Notes under the pieces: generated by a model
Database searches by the model: none
What the model saw: the letters and a program-made list of their open reading frames with translations, nothing else
Told to the model about the DNA's origin: nothing
Source of the DNA: Candidatus Geothermocultor quzhuomuensis
GTDB taxonomy: Bacteria > Actinomycetota > Aquicultoria > Geothermocultorales > Geothermocultoraceae
Length of the DNA: 48,252 nt
Direction: 5' to 3'
Assembly: GCA_015711795.1 (NCBI GenBank)
Contig: JACVJC010000018.1
Location: forward strand, 1 to 48,252
In this document: in pieces, positions 26,915 to 34,581 of the stretch
Position numbering within the stretch: the stretch's first letter is position 1
Layout: each line of letters begins with the position of its first letter
Program-made: the position numbers and the translations under genes

Positions 26915-28030
26915 TTAGCTTAAAAGGTGAACATTGCCAATTTTAACCCTCTTTAATCCTGCTTCAAAGGCTACCTGGTAGCATTCTTGAGCTTGGCTTC
27001 TTGAGGTAGTTGGGAGGTCACTCATTTTAAATTGAGGGAAGAAAGCAAGGAGAGAATAGGGAATATTGGGGTCGAGGTGAGCAATAAATTTTGCGATTTT
27101 TCTTATTTCTTTTGCATCAATGTAACCCGGAACCAAAAGGGTACTGGCAATTAGAAAGGGTGGACTGGGTCTTTGAGGAATGTAGCTTGCTAATTCGCTA
27201 AAGTTTTCGAGGGTTCTTTTATTGCTCACACCGGTCAAGGCAATGTGCAAATTTTCATCAAAGGCTTTAAGGTCAAACTTGACACAGCCGCCTGAGCTGA
27301 GTGAAAGTTTTGCTACTTTCTTTAATAGTTTTTTATTCATTGAACCATTAGTTTCCCAGCAAATTCTCAAAATTCGGTTAGCTTTTTTTTCGAGAGCAAT
27401 TTCTGAAGCTTTAATTGCAAAGGGGAGTTGAGGGGTAGGGTCACCGCCAAAAAAACAAATACAAGATGTATTATCGTCGACAAATTGAGCAAAGTCAGGT
27501 GCGGTAAAGGTTGGTTTTAACTTTTGAGTTAATTTTTTAAAATGCCAGTTTTGACAAAAAAGGCAGTTAAAAGTGCAAGCTCCAAAAAAGACAGCTAAAT
27601 TTTTATATCCATATTCAGGCCCTTTTCGATAAGCATATTGAGGATAACCACTTCCAGTGCCACCGGGGCAAACCCAATCACCAACGCAATTTGTAGGTAA
27701 TGGGTCGTAATACCATGTCAAGATGCCTTTTGATGAAGTTCCACCAAGATGATGGAGTTTACCATTTTTGTTTACCCGAAGCCCACAAAATCCCTTTTCA
27801 CCCACTCCTATTAAGCACTCATTGACACAAAGATGGCACTTAATCCCTCTTGAAGTACGAGGTGGAATAGGAGGTAGACTAAATTCCTTTCTTGACAGTG
27901 AATGTGCTTGGCAAGAAAAAGCCTTTGACTCTTCTGGAAACTTAATAACACACTGACCACATACTTTTAAATTTCTTGAGATTAAATAAGATTTTTGATG
28001 ACAAACTTGGCACTCATTTAATTTAAACAT
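26915..28030 (-). CDS. Radical SAM protein, PflA-like / AmmeMemoRadiSam-type
   Basis: The 371-residue protein has the radical SAM cluster motif CTFNCLFC (Cys152, Cys156, Cys159; CX3CX2C). It is preceded by an N-terminal zinc-ribbon-like pair (Cys7/10, Cys24/27) and the CHLCVNEC...GFCG module (Cys65, 68, 72, 82) typical of the uncharacterised PflA homologues that often accompany the AMMECR1/Memo pair. Neither AMMECR1 nor Memo is present here. It converges on the nitroreductase gene with three bases between stops. Confidence 0.82.
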   Translation of the reverse strand: MFKLNECQVCHQKSYLISRNLKVCGQCVIKFPEESKAFSCQAHSLSRKEFSLPPIPPRTSRGIKCHLCVNECLIGVGEKGFCGLRVNKNGKLHHLGGTSSKGILTWYYDPLPTNCVGDWVCPGGTGSGYPQYAYRKGPEYGYKNLAVFFGACTFNCLFCQNWHFKKLTQKLKPTFTAPDFAQFVDDNTSCICFFGGDPTPQLPFAIKASEIALEKKANRILRICWETNGSMNKKLLKKVAKLSLSSGGCVKFDLKAFDENLHIALTGVSNKRTLENFSELASYIPQRPSPPFLIASTLLVPGYIDAKEIRKIAKFIAHLDPNIPYSLLAFFPQFKMSDLPTTSRSQAQECYQVAFEAGLKRVKIGNVHLLS

Positions 28031-28153
28031 TCTAATTCCATTTTAGATTTTTCAAATTAGTTTTTCTATTTAATTAAAGAAAAAGTAACAAAATTGACAA
28101 AGTCCTCTAAAGAAATTTTTAAGAAGTGTCGATAAAAAAGTAAGGTGGCTGGG

Positions 28154-28384
28154 ATGGAGAAAAAGATAAAAGACATTGCAAAGTGCAGTTTTTGTGGTTC
28201 AACAAAAGGAAAAATTTTGGGGGAGTGTTACTTTTGCCATAAGGTCGTTTGCTATGAGTGTGGCAACAAGCAGTTTTCTCAAGAAAATGGAGAGTTTATT
28301 CTCCATTCTTATTGTTTTAATAAAAAATTTTCTACTCAGAAAATTTCTTATAAGTTTTTCCTGTTCAAATCCAACTCTTCTTAA
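28154..28384 (+). CDS. Small zinc-finger protein, unknown
   Basis: The ATG at 28154, behind AAGGTGG, gives 76 residues. Cysteines are arranged as CSFC, CYFC, VVCYEC and a final HSYC, a cross-brace or LIM/B-box-like pattern able to bind two zinc ions. The C-terminal 20 residues are basic and hydrophobic. I cannot assign a family. A GTG at 28145 would add three residues. Confidence 0.55.
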   Translation: MEKKIKDIAKCSFCGSTKGKILGECYFCHKVVCYECGNKQFSQENGEFILHSYCFNKKFSTQKISYKFFLFKSNSS

Positions 28385-28457
28385 TCCATCTTTAACCAAC
28401 TTACAAGCGAAACAGTTTCAAGTTAACAAAGCCAATAACCTGAAAGGGTTTTTCTTT

Positions 28458-28486
28458 GAGACAAGTACTTATCCCTAAGGTATAAT
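28458..28486 (+). promoter_or_regulatory. Promoter giving a likely leaderless uvrD/pcrA transcript
   Basis: TATAAT at 28481-28486 with GAGACA at 28458-28463 (17-base spacer). The -10 ends seven bases before the ATG of the helicase gene, so transcription would start at or next to the start codon. No Shine-Dalgarno sequence is present. Confidence 0.55.
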
Positions 28487-28493
28487 ATTTTTT

Positions 28494-30605
28494 ATGGAAT
28501 TACTTAAAGAGCTAAATCCAGCTCAAAGAGATGCTGTTACTCACGGTGAAGGTCCCCTTTTAATTTTCGCTGGAGCCGGTAGCGGTAAAACTAAAGTTCT
28601 TACTCATCGAATTGCTTACCTTATAAAGGAAAAAGGAGTTTTGCCTCAAGAGATTTTGGGTATAACCTTTACAAACAAAGCAGCTGAAGAAATGCGAGAG
28701 CGGGTTTTTTCTCTCATTGGAAAAGAGGCAGAAAAAATTTGGTTAATGACCTTTCATTCTGCTTGTGCTCGTATTTTAAGGAAGGAAATTGAAAGGTTAG
28801 GTTATCGAAAGAATTTTATTATTTATGATGAAAGTGATGCTCATCGGCTTATTACTTCTTGCCTTAAAGATTTAGACTTCGACCCAAAGAGATACACTCC
28901 TGGAGGAATATTAAGTGCGATTTCGATGTCGAAGGACAATCTGATTGACCCAGAAGAATATGCTTCTATGGTTCACACTTATCAAGAAAAAGTTATCTCA
29001 GAAGTTTATCGTATTTATCAGGAGAGACTTTCTCAAAACAATGCTTTAGACTTTGATGACTTAATTGTTCTTACCGTTCGGTTGTTTGAACTCTATCCTT
29101 CAGTTTTGAAGGCTTATCAAAGAAGATTTAACTACATTTTAGTTGATGAATATCAAGATACCAATCACGCTCAATACCGGTTAGTTAGCCTTTTAGCTCA
29201 AAAACATCGCAACCTTTGCGTTGTGGGCGATGATGACCAGAGTGTTTATGGATGGAGGGGAGCTGATATTCGAAATATTTTGGAGTTTGAGAAGGATTTT
29301 CCTGATGCAAGAGTGATTAAGCTGGAGCAAAACTACCGTTCAACACAGATTATCCTTGAAGCAGCCAATTATGTTATTAGAAACAATCAAGGAAGGAAAC
29401 CTAAGACTTTGTGGACAACCAATGTGCGTGGTGAAGCTATTACTACTTATCAAGCAGAAGATGAACATGATGAGGGTATCTTTGTTGCTACTGAAATTGA
29501 AAGATTAGTTAACTTAGATAAAAGAAAATACACTGATTTTGCTATTTTCTATCGAACCCATGCTCAATCAAGAGTTTTTGAAGAGATTCTAATGCGTTAC
29601 GGAATTCCCTATAAAATTGTCGGTGGGTTAAAGTTTTATGAGCGCCAGGAAATCAAAGATATCATCGCCTATCTTAGAGTAATTTTAAATATTTCTGATT
29701 CAGTAAGCATTAAAAGAATTATTAACAATCCTAAGAGAAGAATTGGTAAGACTACCTTAGAGCATGTCGATTGGTTTGCTCGCCGTAACAATATATCTTT
29801 TTATCAAAGCCTTTTGAGGGTGGAGGAAAATCCTTATCTTTCACCTAAAGCAAGGCTGGAAATTCAGTCTTTCCTTTTTCTTATGGATGATTTAAGAGCA
29901 TTAAGAGAGAAGGAAGATTTGGTCAATTTGGTGAAAAAAGTTTTAGAGAGAACAGGTTATTTAAAAAGTTTAAAAGAACAAAGAACCATTGAAGCGGAAT
30001 CAAGAGTTGAAAACCTCAATGAGTTTCTAACCGTAGTTAGAGAATTTCAAGATTCACACCCCGGTGAAGGACTTGAAGAATTTTTGGAAAAAATCTCTCT
30101 TATTACTGAAATAGATGTTTATGACGAGAAAGAAGAAGCAGTTACTCTAATGACCCTCCATAATGCAAAGGGATTAGAATTTCCTGTGGTCTTTATGGTT
30201 GGTCTTGAGGAAAATCTTTTTCCTCATATTCGCTCAAAAACAGATCTTTCTGAGCTTGAAGAGGAAAGAAGACTTTGTTATGTTGGCATTACTAGAGCTC
30301 GGGAAAGGCTTTATCTTACCCACGCTTGGACTCGAAGCCTTTGGGGAGGGCGCAATTACAATTCTCCTTCCCGATTTTTAAAAGAAATTCCAGAGGAATT
30401 AACTCAGTCAAAGCAAGAAGAGAAAATAAAGGAAAGAGCAAAGGTTATTTACTCTTTTAATGTTGGTGATGAGGTTTTTCACAAGCAATTTGGCAAAGGA
30501 AAGGTTTTGACAGTAAAAGAGCCAGACCAGTTGGTTGTTTATTTTCCATCCTTTGGTGAAAAAACTCTCCTTGTTGAGTATGCTCCCCTGGAGAAAATTA
30601 GCTAG
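28494..30605 (+). CDS. pcrA: ATP-dependent DNA helicase, UvrD/PcrA type
   Basis: This superfamily 1 3'-5' helicase acts in nucleotide excision and mismatch repair. The protein has 703 residues: GAGSGKT (27-33), TFTNKAAEEMRERV, VDEYQDTN, GDDDQSVYGWRGAD, QNYRS, VTLMTLHNAKGLEFPVVF and YVGITRARERLYL cover the helicase motifs. The C-terminal segment GDEVFHKQFGKGKVL is the Tudor-like PcrA/UvrD domain that contacts RNA polymerase. The start follows a TATAAT box with no leader. Confidence 0.95.
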   Translation: MELLKELNPAQRDAVTHGEGPLLIFAGAGSGKTKVLTHRIAYLIKEKGVLPQEILGITFTNKAAEEMRERVFSLIGKEAEKIWLMTFHSACARILRKEIERLGYRKNFIIYDESDAHRLITSCLKDLDFDPKRYTPGGILSAISMSKDNLIDPEEYASMVHTYQEKVISEVYRIYQERLSQNNALDFDDLIVLTVRLFELYPSVLKAYQRRFNYILVDEYQDTNHAQYRLVSLLAQKHRNLCVVGDDDQSVYGWRGADIRNILEFEKDFPDARVIKLEQNYRSTQIILEAANYVIRNNQGRKPKTLWTTNVRGEAITTYQAEDEHDEGIFVATEIERLVNLDKRKYTDFAIFYRTHAQSRVFEEILMRYGIPYKIVGGLKFYERQEIKDIIAYLRVILNISDSVSIKRIINNPKRRIGKTTLEHVDWFARRNNISFYQSLLRVEENPYLSPKARLEIQSFLFLMDDLRALREKEDLVNLVKKVLERTGYLKSLKEQRTIEAESRVENLNEFLTVVREFQDSHPGEGLEEFLEKISLITEIDVYDEKEEAVTLMTLHNAKGLEFPVVFMVGLEENLFPHIRSKTDLSELEEERRLCYVGITRARERLYLTHAWTRSLWGGRNYNSPSRFLKEIPEELTQSKQEEKIKERAKVIYSFNVGDEVFHKQFGKGKVLTVKEPDQLVVYFPSFGEKTLLVEYAPLEKIS

Positions 30606-30651
30606 AAAAGAAGAAAATGAGCTTTTTGTAAACAATTGTTAAGGAAGAAGA

Positions 30652-31122
30652 ATGGGAAAAAGGAAAAAGAGTTGGCAAGAAAAATTACTGGATAGCAAAG
30701 ACCTGCCGCGAGTTGAGAAAATTCCAGAAAAAAGGAGTAAGAAGTGGGGAAGAGGAACAGTTGTTATTCCTGCTCCCATTGAAGTAAATGAAATTATGAG
30801 CAAGGTTCCCAAGGGGAAACTTATCACGATTAATGATATTCGGAAAAAACTTGCTCAAAAACATGGTGCTACCGTTGCTTGACCAATAACTACGGGCATT
30901 TTTGCCTCAATTGCGGCTCGTGCGGCCGAAGAGTTAGCTGTTCAAGGAAAACCAATTACTCCCTATTGGCGAACTTTAAAAATGGGTGGAGTTATCAACG
31001 AAAAGTACCCTGGAGGAGCTGAGTATCAAAAAAAGCTTTTAGAGGGAGAGGGGCATACTGTCCTTAAAAAAGGTAAAAAATTTATTGTCCTTGATTATGA
31101 AAAAGCTTTGATTAAATTGTGA
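30652..31122 (+). CDS. MGMT-family (alkyltransferase-like) protein with in-frame TGA, candidate selenoprotein
   Basis: The frame from the ATG at 30652 reaches TGA at 30880-30882 (codon 77), then continues without a stop for 79 codons to a TGA at 31120. Both halves form one conserved-looking protein: PKGKLITINDIRKKLAQKHG before, then ATVA-(TGA)-PITTGIFASIAARAAEE and ITPYWRTLKMGG. From memory, relatives often carry cysteine at the TGA position, which suggests selenocysteine. The C-terminal half resembles the DNA-binding domain of O6-alkylguanine transferases but lacks PCHR (here PYWR). A possible bacterial SECIS hairpin lies at 30911-30930. A nonsense mutation remains possible. With readthrough the protein is 156 residues. 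Confidence 0.7.
30894..30930 (+). promoter_or_regulatory. Candidate bacterial SECIS hairpins downstream of in-frame TGA
   Basis: Two hairpins follow the TGA. GGGCA-TTTT-TGCCT at 30894-30907 puts its loop 16 bases after the TGA but has no G in the loop. TT(G)CGGC-TCGTGCG-GCCGAA at 30911-30930 has 6 pairs plus a possible T-G pair; its loop starts 35 bases after the TGA and then reads CGTGC, with G second. Known bacterial SECIS elements place the loop roughly 16-37 bases downstream and favour an early G. This is fit by eye, not by folding. Confidence 0.4.
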
Positions 31123-31160
31123 CATTATTAGCTTGCTTTTTAAAAGGTGTATTTGGATGT

Positions 31161-31189
31161 TTGACCTCGAGTTATTAATTAAATACAAT
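31161..31189 (+). promoter_or_regulatory. Promoter of the methionine-synthase-like operon
   Basis: TTGACC at 31161-31166 and TACAAT at 31184-31189 with a 17-base spacer, 61 bases before the GTG at 31251. The three downstream genes are closely spaced on the same strand. Confidence 0.6.
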
Positions 31190-31250
31190 TAATATATTAA
31201 GATTATTTATTTGATTCTCCTAAATCTTTTATCTGACTGAAAGGGGAAAA

Positions 31251-31553
31251 GTGAAAGAACCTAGAAAGTTTTTGATAAAACTCGGATTCGAAATGGTGAT
31301 TGTTCCAGGAAATCCTCCTACTGTTCAGGTCATCAGTGACGCTGGTGACCTAATTTACAAAGCTACTCTTAATACTTTTGATAGAAGAAAGGTTTCTAGA
31401 AGATGGCTCAGTTTTAACACCATTCTTTTTAATTTAGGAAGTGGTTTTGCTAAGAGTAGTAAAGAGGCAGATGAGCTAGTTGAAAAAAAGCTTATTGAGC
31501 TTTGGGGAAATCCTCATGTAAATGATTTTCCTGACTGGGCAATCTTAAGTTAA
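31251..31553 (+). CDS. Hypothetical protein, first gene of methionine-synthase-like operon
   Basis: A 100-residue protein with no family I recognise. It starts with GTG at 31251 after a GGGGA site. It is basic in its first half (RKFLIKLGFEMVIVPG, then DRRKVSRRWLSFN) and ends with WGNPHVNDFPDWAILS. No membrane span or cysteine motif is present. It is followed after 18 bases by the activation-domain gene, so a link to corrinoid-dependent methionine metabolism is a guess from context only. Confidence 0.55.
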   Translation: MKEPRKFLIKLGFEMVIVPGNPPTVQVISDAGDLIYKATLNTFDRRKVSRRWLSFNTILFNLGSGFAKSSKEADELVEKKLIELWGNPHVNDFPDWAILS

Positions 31554-31571
31554 TTTACTTTGGAGTTAAAC

Positions 31572-32195
31572 TTGATAAAAGAATTTCCACCCTTTGCTTT
31601 AGAATTAAATGAAAAGGATGTTCAAGTTTTACTTGGTTATCCTCGATATTTCATTGTTGAGGAGCCAGTTCAATCATATATCAAGAAGGAAATTCTTCAA
31701 GGAAGAAAGTTGATTAAACCAGTAGGGGTTTACGCTTTTTTCACTGTTAAAAACTCTTCTGGTTCAACTATTACAGTAAATGGAAAAAAATTAAGGTTTA
31801 AAGACAAGAAGCTAATCAAAGAGATTAAAGAGGTAGAGAAACTAGTTTTTTTCCTGGTTACGCTTGGTGACATACTGGAAAAAAAAGTAAAAAAATATTT
31901 TTCAACTGGTGAATTTGAACGGGGAACAATTTTAGATGCAGTTGGAACTGCTTTTATTAAGTCCTTTTCAGAAAAAGCCAGGAATTTTCTTGAAGAGTTA
32001 TTAAAAAAACAAGGTCATATTATAACTTCTTGTTATTCTCTAGATCAAGTTCAGTGTGGTTCTCAAACCTTAAAAACAATTTTTGAATTGTGTAAGGCTA
32101 GCAAAATTGGCATTTTCTTAACTGAAGGATTAATGTTTAAGCCAAGAAAATCAAAGCTAGCCGTTCTTGGTTGGAGAAAGCAAGATTTAAATTAA
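31572..32195 (+). CDS. B12-dependent methionine synthase activation-domain-like protein
   Basis: The TTG at 31572, six bases after GGAG, gives 207 residues; a TTG at 31560 is an alternative. The C-terminal half resembles the MetH reactivation domain: LVTLGDILEKKVKKYF, ILDAVGTAFIKSFSEKA and TEGLMFKPRKSKLAVLGW correspond to the family's TLG, LDA-G and M-P-KS-G signatures. Such stand-alone domains are common in organisms with Wood-Ljungdahl metabolism and may help keep a corrinoid reduced. It is followed 16 bases later by a MetE-core homologue, which supports a role in methionine synthesis. Confidence 0.75.
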   Translation: MIKEFPPFALELNEKDVQVLLGYPRYFIVEEPVQSYIKKEILQGRKLIKPVGVYAFFTVKNSSGSTITVNGKKLRFKDKKLIKEIKEVEKLVFFLVTLGDILEKKVKKYFSTGEFERGTILDAVGTAFIKSFSEKARNFLEELLKKQGHIITSCYSLDQVQCGSQTLKTIFELCKASKIGIFLTEGLMFKPRKSKLAVLGWRKQDLN

Positions 32196-32211
32196 ATTTT
32201 AAGGAGCAAGT

Positions 32212-33273
32212 TTGAGGTTTAAACCATTTTGTTTACCAACAGCTATTGGGAGCGTTCCTCATATCGATCCCAGAGAAGCTTGTAAAATAATCTTAGAAAA
32301 TTTTAAAGAGATTCCCCCTTGGCCTCAGTTGCCCAATCGGTCATTTTTGGAAAATATGTATGTTCAATATACTGAAGGAATGCCTTGTGTGGTGATTGAT
32401 AAAGAAAACAGGAAAATTTATTTTGACCTTTCTAAACAGTTTGATCAGCAAGTTGAAGATTTTTACCAGAGGTATTTATCTGACGATTTGGAGAGTTTTT
32501 CGATCAGCCGTCGTTTTGCTTCTGGTTTTTACTCCATGCTCGAAGCTTTGAAGGAAAGCTCTTGGGAAGGGATTAAGTTTATTAAAGGCCAAATAACAGG
32601 TCCTGTAAGTTTTGGCCTTACTGTAACGGATGAAGATAAAAAGCCCCTTCTTTATAATGAGCTTATGATTGATGTCATTGTTAAATCGCTTTCAATGAAA
32701 TTACGTTGGCAAGAAAAGGAATTAAATAAAAATTTTCCCAAAACAAAAGCGATTATTTTTTTTGATGAGCCTTACTTAATGTCTTACGGCTCAGCTTTTG
32801 TTAGTTTGGATAGAGAAGCAATCATTGGTTATTTAAGAGAATTAAAGAATTCAATTAAAGGTCTTTCTGGGGTTCATTGTTGTGGCAATACTGACTGGAG
32901 TCTTTTCACTGAAGCAGGAGTCGATATTATCAGTTTTGATGCTTATGATTACACGGAAAAAATCGCTCTTTACCCTTCTCAGTTAAAAAGTTTTATTAAA
33001 AAGGGAGGGATTCTGGCTTGGGGAATTGTTCCTTCATCCTTTCCTACTCCTAACCAAATTGCTAAAGAAGACTTAAGAAGCTTAGTTAAGAAATTTGAGG
33101 AGAAGGTGGGGCTTTTTGTAAGTAAAGGATTTGATAAGGATGAGCTTTTTCAAAATGCTCTCGTTACTCCTAACTGTGGAACTGGTTCAATGCCTCAGGA
33201 TTTAGCAGAAAAGACGCTAAAGCTTACTCGAGAAGTTTCTGATGAAATGAGAAGAAAATACAAACTAGCTTAG
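32212..33273 (+). CDS. Core MetE-like methionine synthase, probable corrinoid-dependent (MesB-like)
   Basis: The 353-residue protein matches the C-terminal catalytic barrel of cobalamin-independent methionine synthase without the N-terminal folate half. It opens with TAIGSVPHIDP, has FIKGQITGPVSFGL, DEPYL, and zinc-ligand-like motifs GVHCCGNTDW (His222, Cys224) and TPNCGTGS (Cys322). Short core enzymes of this type, such as MesB, take a methyl group from a corrinoid protein rather than folate. A uroporphyrinogen-decarboxylase-type methyltransferase is the alternative. The TTG start at 32212 follows AAGGAG. Its pairing with an activation-domain protein favours methionine synthesis. Confidence 0.75.
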   Translation: MRFKPFCLPTAIGSVPHIDPREACKIILENFKEIPPWPQLPNRSFLENMYVQYTEGMPCVVIDKENRKIYFDLSKQFDQQVEDFYQRYLSDDLESFSISRRFASGFYSMLEALKESSWEGIKFIKGQITGPVSFGLTVTDEDKKPLLYNELMIDVIVKSLSMKLRWQEKELNKNFPKTKAIIFFDEPYLMSYGSAFVSLDREAIIGYLRELKNSIKGLSGVHCCGNTDWSLFTEAGVDIISFDAYDYTEKIALYPSQLKSFIKKGGILAWGIVPSSFPTPNQIAKEDLRSLVKKFEEKVGLFVSKGFDKDELFQNALVTPNCGTGSMPQDLAEKTLKLTREVSDEMRRKYKLA

Positions 33274-33280
33274 TGGTTTG

Positions 33281-34441
33281 TTATTTCTTAAAATGATAAG
33301 GGAAAATTAGCTCTTTAACTTTTTCAACTAAAGCTTTAGTCCTTTCTAATTTTTTATTTTCTTCTTTCATTTTAACAGGAAATTCTTCAATATAAAGATT
33401 TTTAGGTAATCGGTGGGAAGCTGATTGACAAAGTTTAAACCAGCTGGAAGGAATTTCTGGTGGGAGAGTGACACTAGACATTTCAGCAAAAAGAATTGTC
33501 CAGGCTCGGGGAACAACTGAAAAAATATCATATCCACCACCCCCTAAAGCAAGCCATTTTCCATTTGTTTTTTCATGTGCCAGTTGGTGCATTTCTTTAA
33601 AAACTTTTTGGTAAGCTCGAATTGATAAGTTTAGGTGGGAAAGAGGGTCTTGAAAATGAGCATCACATCCACACTGAGTTACGAGGATATTAGGCTTAAA
33701 TGTTTCAATTAGGGGGGGAACAATTTGATTGAAAGCGTAGAGAAAAGACTGATCATCTGTTTCTGGCTCAAAGGGGACATTAACTGAGTAACCTCTCCCT
33801 TCTCCCTCTCCAATTTCTTCAACGAAACCAGTTCCGGGAAAAAGATATTTACCTGATTCATGAAGGGAAATAGTTAGAACTTGAGGGGAGTTGTAAAATG
33901 CCCACTGGACACCATCGCCATGATGGGCGTCAATATCAATATAAACCACTTTCATTTGATAATTTTTAACCAAATGAGCAATGGAAATAGCTGCATCATT
34001 GTAAATACAAAAACCAGAAGCTCTGCTTTTTAAAGCATGGTGGAGTCCGCCAGAAATGTTAAAAGCATGCTCAGCTTTCCCTTGAGCAATTAAATCAGCA
34101 GCGATTAATGAGCCACCAACAATATAAGAAGAGACTTCATGGATTTTAGGAAAAACTGGATTATCTGAGGTTCCCAAACCATATCGAAGAGCACGGGTAA
34201 GACTTAAACCACCCTGACCAGCTTTTTTAACTGCTTCTATATACTCACGGTTGTGGATTAATTCCAGCTCCTTTTCAGTTGCTCTTTTTGGTTTCTTTTC
34301 TTCACCATCAGGGATAAGTTTATAAGACTTAATTAAATCATAAGTGAGTTTAAGACGAATTGGTTGCATTGGATGAGCTGAGGAGAAATCAAATTTCCAG
34401 TAAATATTATCAAAAATAAAAAATGATTTTTTACTCATCAT
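33281..34441 (-). CDS. acuC: Histone deacetylase / AcuC-family deacetylase
   Basis: The 386-residue zinc hydrolase has the class I HDAC fold. Visible active-site motifs are GGLHHA (catalytic His pair), YIDIDAHHGDGVQ (Asp and His zinc ligands), QCGCDAHFQDPL (third ligand Asp), and the closing LGGGGYD. In bacteria this family removes acetyl groups from proteins or small molecules; AcuC controls acetyl-CoA synthetase in Bacillus. Acetate or acetyl-CoA control would suit the CooS neighbourhood, but this is inference. The start may be 34441 or the next ATG at 34438. Confidence 0.88.
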   Translation of the reverse strand: MMSKKSFFIFDNIYWKFDFSSAHPMQPIRLKLTYDLIKSYKLIPDGEEKKPKRATEKELELIHNREYIEAVKKAGQGGLSLTRALRYGLGTSDNPVFPKIHEVSSYIVGGSLIAADLIAQGKAEHAFNISGGLHHALKSRASGFCIYNDAAISIAHLVKNYQMKVVYIDIDAHHGDGVQWAFYNSPQVLTISLHESGKYLFPGTGFVEEIGEGEGRGYSVNVPFEPETDDQSFLYAFNQIVPPLIETFKPNILVTQCGCDAHFQDPLSHLNLSIRAYQKVFKEMHQLAHEKTNGKWLALGGGGYDIFSVVPRAWTILFAEMSSVTLPPEIPSSWFKLCQSASHRLPKNLYIEEFPVKMKEENKKLERTKALVEKVKELIFPYHFKK

Positions 34442-34465
34442 TTCTCTCTTTTAGTGGTTATATTA

Positions 34466-34485
34466 TTTTAGCACAATTGCTAAAA
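34466..34485. promoter_or_regulatory. Dyad in the acuC-hypD divergent region
   Basis: A perfect 7-base inverted repeat TTTTAGC-ACAATT-GCTAAAA lies between divergently transcribed acuC and hypD. It resembles a dimeric repressor site rather than a terminator, because no T-run follows on either strand. The cognate regulator is unknown. Confidence 0.4.
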
Positions 34486-34519
34486 ATGGTATTAATTTTT
34501 AGAAAGTTCAAAGAGGTGT

Positions 34520-34548
34520 TTGCATAAGGAGAAAGATCATAGTAAACT
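34520..34548 (+). promoter_or_regulatory. Promoter of the hypD-cooS operon
   Basis: TTGCAT at 34520-34525 and TAAACT at 34543-34548 with a 17-base spacer, 33 bases before the hypD start codon. Confidence 0.45.
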
Positions 34549-34581
34549 AATTGAACTCTAAATGATATATAGGGAGAAAAA

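Noticed and set aside
28176-28478. 100-codon plus-strand frame overlapping the zinc-finger gene
   Set aside because: The cysteine pairs are in the other frame, and this one looks like a shadow.
30652-30882. A 76-residue gene ending at the TGA
   Set aside because: The conserved frame continues across the TGA, so this is more likely the first half of one gene.
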